Of a DNA stretch of 5,708 nucleotides, positions 1 to 5,708 are shown piece by piece. Below the pieces are notes generated by a model. The model was not told where the DNA came from, searched no databases, and saw only the letters and a list, made by a program, of their open reading frames with translations. Position 1 is the first letter of the stretch, and each line of letters starts with the position of its first letter. Source of the DNA: Phycisphaerales bacterium UBA7708. Lineage in GTDB: Bacteria > Planctomycetota > Phycisphaerae > Sedimentisphaerales > Anaerohalosphaeraceae. The translations under genes were made by a program, and so were the position numbers. Location of the stretch: the NCBI GenBank assembly GCA_002482415.1, contig DLFY01000012.1, positions 1 to 5,708 of the forward strand. The letters are read 5' to 3'.

Positions 1-119
1 GCAATCAGCCGGGATTTGCATGGTATACCGCCGATATCAATCATGATTGCAGCGTAACGATACAGGATTTGGCTCTGTTGTCGGCAAATTGGCTTGAGTG
101 GAATTATGCGACTGAGTAA
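1..119 (+). CDS. C-terminal end of a protein with a one-loop dockerin-like tail (5' partial)
   Basis: Only the last 38 codons are visible. The reading phase starts at base 3 and ends at TAA 117-119. The peptide starts NQPGF and carries one EF-hand-type dockerin loop, with D11, N13, D15, T19 and D22 at the usual calcium-coordinating positions 1, 3, 5, 9 and 12, followed by a short helix ending SANWLE. An ungapped alignment with the last 38 residues of the next gene gives 20 identities by direct count, so the tails are paralogous. T19 replaces the acidic residue at loop position 9, which may weaken metal binding. The rest of the protein lies outside the window, so its function cannot be given. 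The next gene starts 60 bases downstream on the same strand with no terminator between them, so the two are probably co-transcribed. The coding phase is well supported by this conserved tail. Confidence 0.8.
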   Translation, partial: NQPGFAWYTADINHDCSVTIQDLALLSANWLEWNYATE

Positions 120-179
120 GGGTGATAAAAGACTGAACCGGATTACGATTTGTTCTCCCCTTTTTGAAAGGATGGAAAA

Positions 180-1763
180 ATGAAAAAGATGAAAATAAAT
201 AGATTGATGTATTTGGGTTTATCTATGGTATTGCTGTGCACCATTGACGTTTCTGCATCGCTTTATTTCTTTACAGGGGTCATTGATCAGGAGGTTTCTG
301 TCCCGGGCAACTGGGAGATCGGAACCAGTACCTGGAAAGTCCCCGGAGATGGAACGGTTGCGCTGTCGATTTTCGGAAAAAGCGACAGCATCTATATTGG
401 CGGAAAAACCGGAGAACATCAACTTGCACAGGGCAATCCGAAAGGTGCGATTGGTCCTGATACATTGACTGCCACCCTTTACGCCGGGAAGTCTGAACAG
501 GCAGGTCCGGCTATCGTGGGCAGTGGTGCCAATCAGCCTGAGGATGGCATTCTGAATGTGCACGGAACACTGACCGCAACCGGGCTTACCCTCGGTGAGC
601 ATGGAGCTGAAAACGGCAATTGGGTCAATGGGATAGTAAATGTGTATGATGGCGGTGTCATCGATGTTCAGGGCAGTATGACGGTAGGGCGGTACGGGTG
701 GGGCAGCCTGAATGTCTTTGACGGAGGGCGTGTCATTGCCGCAGCGACAACGATGGGGCTTAATAATGGTCAGGGGGGAGAAATTAATCTGAACGGCGGT
801 GTATTTCAAACGGGAGATTTAACCATCATCAATTCGGGTGGAACGAATAATGGGACATGGATTTTGAGCATTAAACACGGCGAGTTGAAAGTCAAGCAAA
901 ATGTCATCGCTCGCATTCAGGAATATATTGATGCCGGGAAGATACGTTTCAGCGAAGATCTCGATCCCGGATGGTACTTTATTTATGATTACAATATTAC
1001 AAATCCGGGCTATACCACGGTTAAAGCGATTCGTGACAAGCTTGAACGAATTCCCATGGATAAATCAACAGTGAATTGGAAAACGGACCAGCTTCAATGG
1101 ACATTACCTGAACCCAATGACCCTGTCACACCGAGTGTTGTGACCTGTGATGTTTATTTCGGTACTGAGCCGAATGCCCTGCTGCTGCCTAAAATCATCA
1201 GTAAACAGTCGGTTGAATCCGCATCTGTTGTATTGGCTCTGGATACGGTTTACTATTGGTTTATTGATGTCTATGATTCAAAAATAAGTGCATCACAACC
1301 CTATTATCGAAGCCCCGTGTTTACATTCAATACGAATAATGTTCCGCCGATCGTTGACGCCGGTGCGGATCAGCAAACCTGGCTGGCCGGGACTCCGAGA
1401 GTGGTTCAGCTCAACGGCTCTGCGTCTCATTTCCATAATCTTCCTCTCACGCATAACTGGACGGTGCTCTCTGAACCTGATCCATTGAATCCGGCCGTCA
1501 TCAGTAATGCTGCCATTGTCAATCCAACGGTGACGCTGAATGCGGCAGGGACCTATTCTTTGCAGCTTGAAAGCACGGATGGAGTATTTATCGGCAAAGA
1601 TACCGTTCAGGTTGTTGTCTATTCAGATGCCTGTGAATATGCCAGTAATCAGCCCGGATTTGAGTGGATTGCTGGTGATGTCAATTACGATTGTGCAGTT
1701 GATATTGGGGACATAGGTGTGCTTGCAGCACAATGGCTTGAAGAGTATTACAGTGTTGAGTGA
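180..1763 (+). CDS. Exported beta-solenoid / FN3-like / PKD-like protein with dockerin-like C-terminal tail
   Basis: This gene encodes 527 residues of unknown function, probably displayed on or released from the cell surface. GAAAGGA at 166-172 lies 7 bases before the ATG and fixes the start. Residues 1-26 look like a Sec signal peptide: K2, K3, K5 and R8, a hydrophobic core (MYLGLSMVLL), and cleavage after VSA. Residues 123-224 hold four solenoid-like repeats beginning G-x-[ILV]-N-[VL]. Residues about 298-386 resemble a fibronectin III fold (DVYFGTEPN, YYWFIDVYDS). Residues about 388-482 resemble a PKD/Ig domain (VDAGADQQTW, GTYSLQLESTDG). Residues 490-527 are a tail with one dockerin-like calcium loop (D500, N502, D504, D508, D511) ending AAQWLE. 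I see no glycosidase, lyase, esterase or sulfatase motif, so a structural, adhesive or glycan-binding role is more likely; this is inference. The gene is probably co-transcribed with its paralog-tailed upstream neighbour. The domain names are recognised by eye. Confidence 0.88.
   Translation: MKKMKINRLMYLGLSMVLLCTIDVSASLYFFTGVIDQEVSVPGNWEIGTSTWKVPGDGTVALSIFGKSDSIYIGGKTGEHQLAQGNPKGAIGPDTLTATLYAGKSEQAGPAIVGSGANQPEDGILNVHGTLTATGLTLGEHGAENGNWVNGIVNVYDGGVIDVQGSMTVGRYGWGSLNVFDGGRVIAAATTMGLNNGQGGEINLNGGVFQTGDLTIINSGGTNNGTWILSIKHGELKVKQNVIARIQEYIDAGKIRFSEDLDPGWYFIYDYNITNPGYTTVKAIRDKLERIPMDKSTVNWKTDQLQWTLPEPNDPVTPSVVTCDVYFGTEPNALLLPKIISKQSVESASVVLALDTVYYWFIDVYDSKISASQPYYRSPVFTFNTNNVPPIVDAGADQQTWLAGTPRVVQLNGSASHFHNLPLTHNWTVLSEPDPLNPAVISNAAIVNPTVTLNAAGTYSLQLESTDGVFIGKDTVQVVVYSDACEYASNQPGFEWIAGDVNYDCAVDIGDIGVLAAQWLEEYYSVE
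546..851 (+). repeat. Four degenerate beta-solenoid coils in the solenoid/PKD protein
   Basis: Residues 123-224 of the 527-residue protein can be stacked as four units starting at G123 (GILNVHGTL), G151 (GIVNVYDGGV), G175 (GSLNVFDGGR) and G200 (GEINLNGGV). The spacings are 28, 24 and 25 residues. Each unit has a G-x-hydrophobic-N-hydrophobic strand, then usually a GG turn, then a second strand with alternating hydrophobic residues (LTLGE, MTVGR, TTMGL, LTIIN). This is the pattern of a parallel beta-solenoid, as seen in autotransporter passenger and other bacterial surface proteins. The repeat is at protein level only; the DNA copies have diverged. Confidence 0.6.
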
Positions 1764-1829
1764 CGAGGCTGAGATATTTGGATGGATGGACCTCAAACGC
1801 TTAATAATGCCGGAATCCAGACAATGCCT

Positions 1830-1848
1830 GCCTCGTCAGGCCCGAGGC
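1830..1848 (+). other. Small GC-rich stem-loop downstream of the solenoid-protein gene
   Basis: GCCTCG (1830-1835) and CGAGGC (1843-1848) are perfectly complementary around a 7-base loop, starting 67 bases after the stop codon at 1761-1763. An alternative pairing of GCCTG (1826-1830) with CAGGC (1837-1841) competes with it. No T-tract follows directly; the nearest T run is at 1883-1887. It is therefore not a standard intrinsic terminator, though it could stabilise a 3' end. Confidence 0.3.
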
Positions 1849-1914
1849 GCATTAATCTGGCTGAGCCGGGTCTTGAATAGGGTCTTTTTGCAGATTTCTA
1901 TAACCTTTTTTATG

Positions 1915-1942
1915 TTGAGAAATCCGGAGAAAAGAATATATA
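1915..1942 (+). promoter_or_regulatory. Candidate sigma-70-type promoter for the GH78 unit
   Basis: TTGAGA (1915-1920, five of six matches to TTGACA) is followed after 16 bases by TATATA (1937-1942, four of six matches to TATAAT), with an AT-rich stretch just upstream. Transcription would begin near 1949, giving a leader of about 250 bases before the ATG at 2199. The match is modest, and sigma-factor preferences in this group are poorly known to me, so this is a candidate only. Its position in the one long spacer and its overlap with an inverted repeat are the main supporting points. Confidence 0.28.
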
Positions 1943-1954
1943 CCCAACGGGTAT
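1940..1954. promoter_or_regulatory. Perfect 15-base inverted repeat, possible operator
   Basis: ATACCC (1940-1945) and GGGTAT (1949-1954) are perfect reverse complements around the centre AAC. The element overlaps the last bases of the candidate -10 box at 1937-1942 and would cover the predicted transcription start. That is where a dimeric repressor controlling a carbohydrate-utilisation unit would bind. No regulator gene is in the window, and the motif does not match an operator I can name. The arms are only six bases, so a chance origin is possible. Confidence 0.3.
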
Positions 1955-2137
1955 GATTATTCCGCGAGCAAAAGAAGCAAGTGGTTGAAGCTACTGTATT
2001 TAGCTGCGACGAAACGGGAAATTTCAAGTAGGATCAGTATATAAAGCTTGCTGGCCGGAGCTATCCTGGTGAATTGGAACCATCCGCACGGGGTCAGAAT
2101 TTTTCTGCAAATAAAATAAGCAGATGGTAAGAGCTGG

Positions 2138-2161
2138 CGGGTTTTGGTCGTCTGAAACCCG
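2138..2161 (+). other. Stem-loop in the presumed 5' leader of the GH78 gene
   Basis: CGGGTTT (2138-2144) and AAACCCG (2155-2161) form a perfect 7-base stem around a 10-base loop, ending 37 bases before the start codon. No T-tract follows, and the stem does not include the Shine-Dalgarno sequence at 2188-2192, so neither an intrinsic terminator nor direct ribosome-site occlusion is indicated. A role in mRNA stability or protein binding is possible but unsupported. Confidence 0.35.
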
Positions 2162-2198
2162 AATGACAAATGGGATTTGACTGCGATGAGGAATAAAC

Positions 2199-5003
2199 AT
2201 GAATCCGGGAGTTAGTTTAATCCATAAGCTATTTAAAGGGGGGTTTTCCAAAAAAGGGGTATCGATAATATTTTTTATCGTTTTATTGTGGTCCAGCAAT
2301 ACAGGGGCCGGACAATCTGAGGTGCTTACAGCTACTGAATTGCGTTGTGATTACCTTGATAGTCCGCAAGGAATTGATCATCAATCACCGAACTTCGGAT
2401 GGGTATTAACGTCTAATGAACAAGGGCAATATCAAAAGGCGTATCAAGTCCTTGTTTACGATAGCGAAGAAAAGTTGATGTGGGACAGCGGCAAAGTCGT
2501 ATCATCTGAGTCGTCCCATGTCAAGTACGCTGGAAAACCGCTGAAAAGCAGTTCGAATTATTTCTGGAAAGTACGGGTCTGGGACAGAAACGACCAGGCA
2601 GGTCTTTATACCGACTTAGCTCATTTCGGTACGGCCCTGATGGACACAAAAGAATGGAAAGCTCAATGGATTGGGCGAGGACCGACTCAGGAGGCAGCAG
2701 TTCGATGGGACACTGATTTTGAGAAACACGATTTGGAACAACTCAGGGAACTGGTAAAAAACAATAAGTTGAAACTCGATTTTCAATCAACATTGCTGAG
2801 AAAAGAATTTTTGGCGAAGAAGCCGATTCAACAAGCAAAAATTCATGTCAGCGGATTAGGCCTGTTTGAGCTCTATGTCAACGGTTCAAAGATTGGTCAT
2901 AATCGTGAACATGTTCCCTTGCGAACACTCTATTCAGCGCAAATACTGTACAGCACCTATGATATTACTGATGCACTGGATAATGGAAGTAATGTGATCG
3001 GCATCATGCTGGGAAATGGCTGGTTCAATCCCCAGGAAAAATACTGGAATTGGCGTATGCAGTGGTGTGGTTTTCCAAAAGCAATTGCCCAGATTGCAGT
3101 GAAGTACGCAGATGGTTCCGAGGAAATAATTGCATCTGATCCATCCTGGAAGACATCCCCCGGGCCGGTGGTCAGCAGTTGTCTTTTTGATGGCGAATTC
3201 TATGATGCCCTGCTCGAACAGGATGGCTGGGACAGACCTGGATTTGATGATTCCCAATGGCAGGGTGTCAATCTTGTGCAATCACCCGGGGGGGCGCTGG
3301 TGTCACAATTGGCGCCTCCGATCACTGTGACTGAAATAATAAAACCTGTAAACGTTAAAGAAATAAGTTCCGGCGTATTTGTGTTTGATCTGGGGCAGAA
3401 TTTCTCAGGGTGGGCCAGATTGTCCTGCAAGGGGCCAAAAGGTACAAAAGTACAACTTCGGTACGCGGAGGACATCAATGAGGACGGCGCCCTGAATCGG
3501 AAAACACTGCGTCATGCGGAAAATACGGATACTTATATTTTAAAAGGCAATGGCAGTATTGAAGTCTATGAGCCGCATTTCACGTGTCATGGATTTCGCT
3601 ACGTTGAAATTACAGGGTACCCCGGCATCCCTGCCCTGGATACCGTTCAAGGGTGTGTTGCGCACAGTAATTGTGAGATAACCGGAGAATTTGAATGTGA
3701 TCATGATTTAATCAATCATATCTATCACTGTGCTTTCTGGAGTCAGCGCAGTGTCATGCAGGGATTGCCGGTGGATTGTCCGCAGCGTGATGAACGGCTT
3801 GGCTGGGGGGCGGACGCTCATGTCCAGGCGGAATCGTCCATGTTTGCATTTGATACCCATCAGTTTTATGCCAAATGGCTTCGCGATTTTCAGGTGCAGC
3901 AGAGCACAGAAACAGGGAATTTGCCGCATATTGTTCCCTGGCCGTGGCTGGAAGGACATCCCTGCTGGTCTGCTGCATATCCACTGACAGTATGGTATTG
4001 TTATCTTTATTACGGTGATAAGCAATTGATCGCCCGCCATTATGAAAATATCAAAAAATATGTTGACTATCTGGAATCCCAGTCGCACTGTCATATTCAG
4101 CCGCGGGATGATAGCGGCGACTGGATGTCTGCGGTTGAAAAAGTGCGAGGAGGTCCTTTGCTTATCAGTACCGCTTTCTACTATTATTGTACACGGATCA
4201 TCGCTGATAGTGCTAAGGTTCTGGGCAAAACAGAAGATGCGGAACAATATAATAAAATGGCTGGTGAGATAGCGTCCGCATGGAACAGGGTGTTTCTTCG
4301 CGACAGTGCCCGGAGGGGATACCCTTATGGTGAAAATTCTCAGTGTGAAAATGCCCTGTCTTTGTTTTTTGATATTGTCCCTGACAGGGCACGGGAGCGA
4401 GTAATCGGGAATCTGATTCGTGATATCCAAGATCGGGGTCATCTGACAACAGGTTTTATTGGCACCAAGTACACCATGGAGGCGCTGACCCAAATTGACA
4501 GGCCGGATGTGGGATATCAGATTATGACCCTGAAGACGCCGCCGAGCTGGGGCAATATGACACAAGGACGCACCACAATGTCTGAAACCTGGACAGGCGG
4601 CGGCTCTGGAAACCATGCCGGCCTGGGAGGAGGGGTGATTTCCTGGCTCTTCAAGACACTGGCTGGAATCAATCCTGATCCAGAGAAGCCGGGTTTTGAG
4701 AGGATTCTCATTAAGCCGTATATTCCCGGGGATATGAATTATGTGAAAGCCTCCCTGCGAACGATCAAGGGGGTCGTGGAATCTTCGTGGAAAAAAAACG
4801 ATGGGAAAATAACATTAAAAGTCTCCATCCCTGTTAATACGACGGCACGAGTCTGCCTGCCGGCAGTGGATCCATCCAGCATCAAAGAAGGAGACGACAA
4901 GGCTGAAAGTTCTCCGGGAGTTCATTATCACGGAAAAGAAAAAGATAAGTATATATATGAGATCGAATCCGGACATTATGTTTTTGTTTTCGATGACATT
5001 TAG
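2199..5003 (+). CDS. Secreted GH78 alpha-L-rhamnosidase
   Basis: This inverting exo-glycosidase should release terminal alpha-linked L-rhamnose from glycans or glycosides outside the cytoplasm. At 934 residues it is a normal length for the family. GAGGA at 2188-2192, 6 bases before the ATG, supports the start; no other usable in-frame start precedes the hydrophobic core. The signal peptide has an unusually long basic n-region (K10, K13, K18, K19), a core at about 21-32, and likely cleavage after TGA37. The order of domains is an N-terminal Ig-like domain (about 43-145), a rhamnosidase N-type beta-sandwich (about 198-360; LLRKEF, ELYVNG, LGNGWF), a concanavalin-like domain (about 375-490; FDLGQNFSGW), an (alpha/alpha)6 barrel (about 495-835) and a C-terminal beta-sandwich (about 836-930). 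The signature DCPQRDERLGW has D526, general acid E532 and W536; the general base is E796 in SETW, by comparison with known GH78 enzymes. There is no dockerin-like tail. It is probably co-transcribed with the beta-helix gene downstream. Confidence 0.95.
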   Translation: MNPGVSLIHKLFKGGFSKKGVSIIFFIVLLWSSNTGAGQSEVLTATELRCDYLDSPQGIDHQSPNFGWVLTSNEQGQYQKAYQVLVYDSEEKLMWDSGKVVSSESSHVKYAGKPLKSSSNYFWKVRVWDRNDQAGLYTDLAHFGTALMDTKEWKAQWIGRGPTQEAAVRWDTDFEKHDLEQLRELVKNNKLKLDFQSTLLRKEFLAKKPIQQAKIHVSGLGLFELYVNGSKIGHNREHVPLRTLYSAQILYSTYDITDALDNGSNVIGIMLGNGWFNPQEKYWNWRMQWCGFPKAIAQIAVKYADGSEEIIASDPSWKTSPGPVVSSCLFDGEFYDALLEQDGWDRPGFDDSQWQGVNLVQSPGGALVSQLAPPITVTEIIKPVNVKEISSGVFVFDLGQNFSGWARLSCKGPKGTKVQLRYAEDINEDGALNRKTLRHAENTDTYILKGNGSIEVYEPHFTCHGFRYVEITGYPGIPALDTVQGCVAHSNCEITGEFECDHDLINHIYHCAFWSQRSVMQGLPVDCPQRDERLGWGADAHVQAESSMFAFDTHQFYAKWLRDFQVQQSTETGNLPHIVPWPWLEGHPCWSAAYPLTVWYCYLYYGDKQLIARHYENIKKYVDYLESQSHCHIQPRDDSGDWMSAVEKVRGGPLLISTAFYYYCTRIIADSAKVLGKTEDAEQYNKMAGEIASAWNRVFLRDSARRGYPYGENSQCENALSLFFDIVPDRARERVIGNLIRDIQDRGHLTTGFIGTKYTMEALTQIDRPDVGYQIMTLKTPPSWGNMTQGRTTMSETWTGGGSGNHAGLGGGVISWLFKTLAGINPDPEKPGFERILIKPYIPGDMNYVKASLRTIKGVVESSWKKNDGKITLKVSIPVNTTARVCLPAVDPSSIKEGDDKAESSPGVHYHGKEKDKYIYEIESGHYVFVFDDI

Positions 5004-5028
5004 AAACAAGCAACTGGACATTGCGGCA

Positions 5029-5085
5029 AGCACTGCGGGAATCGTGCCGACTTCAAGCGGAATACAGTTCTCAGCCGGCAGTGCT
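5029..5085 (+). other. Long-range inverted repeat in the GH78-GH120 spacer
   Basis: AGCACTGC (5029-5036) and GCAGTGCT (5078-5085) are perfect 8-base reverse complements separated by 41 bases. A smaller pair, CGGCA (5024-5028) with TGCCG (5045-5049), partly competes with it. No T-tract follows the right arm, so this is not an intrinsic terminator. It may be a fold between the two cistrons that affects stability or relative expression. The long loop makes it uncertain. Confidence 0.25.
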
Positions 5086-5105
5086 ATGGAAATGAAATAA
5101 CTAAG

Positions 5106-5111
5106 TAAGGA
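5106..5111 (+). promoter_or_regulatory. Ribosome binding site of the beta-helix gene
   Basis: TAAGGA lies 8 bases before the ATG at 5120-5122. It fixes the start of the incomplete downstream gene, whose first 20 residues form a clean signal peptide. Confidence 0.7.
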
Positions 5112-5119
5112 CTCTGAAC

Positions 5120-5708
5120 ATGAACAAATTGAAAATCTGTTATCTCGTGCTGGTTTTGATGGTTTCTGCAGGCTATGGCAAGGACTATCATGTTTCGGTG
5201 AATGGAAATGATACCCAGGATGGTTCTGCATCAAAGCCGTTGAAGACGATTATGGCCGCAGCTCAGCTTGCTGTGCCCGGGGATGTGATTACGGTGCATG
5301 AGGGTATTTATCGTGAACGAATCAATCCGCCGCGCGGCGGCACATCGGAGCAGAACCGTATTGTCTATCAGGCCGCCCCCGGAGCGAAGGTTGTGCTCAA
5401 GGGCTCGGAACGAGTGTCTGGGTGGGAAAAGGTGAAAAACGATACATGGAAAGTCACAATCCCAAATAGTTATTTTGGGGACTTCAATCCTTACAAAGAC
5501 TTGATTCAAGGGGACTGGTTTAAAGATAAAGGGCGGGAACATCACACCGGCGCAGTGTATCTGAATGGTCACTGGCTCATTGAAGCTGCCGGGCTGGCGG
5601 AGGTCCTGGAGCCTGCAGGGGATAATCCGTACTGGTTTGCCCGGGTGGATCAGACGAGTACCTCAATCTGGGCACAATTCCAGGGTGTCAACCCCAACGC
5701 GTCCGACG
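5120..5708 (+). CDS. Secreted right-handed parallel beta-helix protein, GH120 (beta-xylosidase)-like N-terminal part (3' partial)
   Basis: The frame is open for 196 codons and runs off the window. Residues 1-20 are a Sec signal peptide: K3 and K5, core YLVLVLMVSA, cleavage after GYG20. The mature start has YHVSVNGNDTQDGS, PLKTI and PGDVITVHEGIYRE, typical of the first coils of right-handed beta-helix carbohydrate-active proteins. It continues with KGSERVSGWE, IPNSYFGDFNPY, GDWF, GAVYLNG and FQGVNPN. This order closely resembles what I recall of the N-terminus of the clostridial-type GH120 beta-xylosidase, which removes xylose from xylo-oligosaccharides. The catalytic acids of that enzyme lie far beyond residue 196, so activity cannot be confirmed here. 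Other uncharacterised beta-helix proteins share this N-terminus, so a different glycan substrate is possible. It follows the rhamnosidase gene after 116 bases on the same strand, which suggests joint action on one glycan. Confidence 0.78.
   Translation, partial: MNKLKICYLVLVLMVSAGYGKDYHVSVNGNDTQDGSASKPLKTIMAAAQLAVPGDVITVHEGIYRERINPPRGGTSEQNRIVYQAAPGAKVVLKGSERVSGWEKVKNDTWKVTIPNSYFGDFNPYKDLIQGDWFKDKGREHHTGAVYLNGHWLIEAAGLAEVLEPAGDNPYWFARVDQTSTSIWAQFQGVNPNASD

Larger units (their letters stand above)
1764..2198. other. 435-base intergenic region before the rhamnosidase gene
   Basis: I see no convincing gene here on either strand. The open stretches are short, lack Shine-Dalgarno sequences and do not resemble known families. 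The region holds a small GC-rich stem-loop (1830-1848), a promoter-like pair (1915-1942), a perfect 15-base inverted repeat (1940-1954) and a second stem-loop (2138-2161). Its length contrasts with the 60- and 116-base spacers elsewhere in the window. It is the likeliest boundary between the solenoid-protein transcription unit and the GH78/GH120 unit. No hairpin followed by a T-tract, and so no intrinsic terminator, is visible. Confidence 0.6.

Noticed and set aside
219..809. A 196-codon minus-strand open frame.
   Set aside because: It is antisense to the solenoid-protein gene, which has a Shine-Dalgarno sequence, a signal peptide and recognisable domains; the antisense product has none.
1830..1887. 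Stem-loop plus T run as an intrinsic terminator for the upstream transcription unit.
   Set aside because: The T run at 1883-1887 is 34 bases beyond the stem, far too distant for intrinsic termination.
1873..1904. TTGAAT and TATAAC as a promoter.
   Set aside because: The elements are separated by 20 bases, longer than a functional spacer normally allows.
2250..2256. AAAAAAG in the signal-peptide region of the GH78 gene, resembling a -1 frameshift slippery heptamer.
   Set aside because: The gene reads TCC AAA AAA GGG here, so the heptamer is not in the A-AAA-AAG register, and shifting would destroy a good GH78 frame.
2024..2299. Minus-strand open frame of 91 codons over the GH78 leader and start.
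   Set aside because: It has no ribosome binding site or recognisable protein pattern and overlaps the GH78 signal-peptide codons.
3708..4616. A 302-codon open frame on the minus strand.
   Set aside because: It lies wholly inside the conserved catalytic barrel of the GH78 gene, its translation resembles no family, and it has the irregular composition of an antisense shadow.
5231..5572. Minus-strand open frame of 113 codons.
   Set aside because: It is antisense to the beta-helix gene, whose forward translation matches a known family throughout.

Overview
The window looks like a stretch of secreted-protein and polysaccharide-degradation genes from a PVC-group bacterium, most likely a planctomycete of the class Phycisphaerae. 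The main reason is protein architecture. Two successive genes end in a short tail with one dockerin-like calcium loop (D-x-N-x-D-C-x-V...D, then A-x-W-L-E). In the complete one the tail follows a fibronectin-III-like domain (DVYFGTEPN...YYWFIDV) and a PKD/Ig-like domain (VDAGADQQTWL...GTYSLQLESTDG). From memory, that order is characteristic of Phycisphaerae surface proteins. The assignment rests on recognition, not on a search. All four genes are on the + strand, and the three with a visible start have good Shine-Dalgarno sequences and predicted signal peptides.

Layout: 1-119 is the last 38 codons of a gene whose tail is paralogous to that of the next gene. 180-1763 encodes a 527-residue exported protein with a signal peptide, four beta-solenoid-like repeats, an FN3-like domain, a PKD-like domain and the dockerin-like tail; it has no recognisable catalytic domain. 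1764-2198 is a 435-base non-coding stretch. It holds a weak promoter-like sequence, a perfect 15-base inverted repeat overlapping its -10 element, and two small stem-loops, and it probably separates two transcription units. 2199-5003 encodes a complete secreted GH78 alpha-L-rhamnosidase with its catalytic residues in place. After a 116-base spacer, 5120-5708 is the first 196 codons of a secreted right-handed parallel beta-helix protein whose N-terminus resembles GH120 beta-xylosidases; it runs off the window.

Taken together, the two enzymes would remove terminal rhamnose and probably xylose from a complex glycan (plant pectin side chains, a rhamnose/xylose algal polysaccharide or similar). 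The upstream pair would be non-enzymatic surface or extracellular proteins carrying the dockerin-like tag. I see no mobile element, CRISPR array, tRNA, rRNA or recognisable riboswitch. I did not find a convincing undescribed system. The points most worth following are the repeated one-loop dockerin-like tail, the solenoid protein of unknown function, and the palindrome in front of the rhamnosidase gene.
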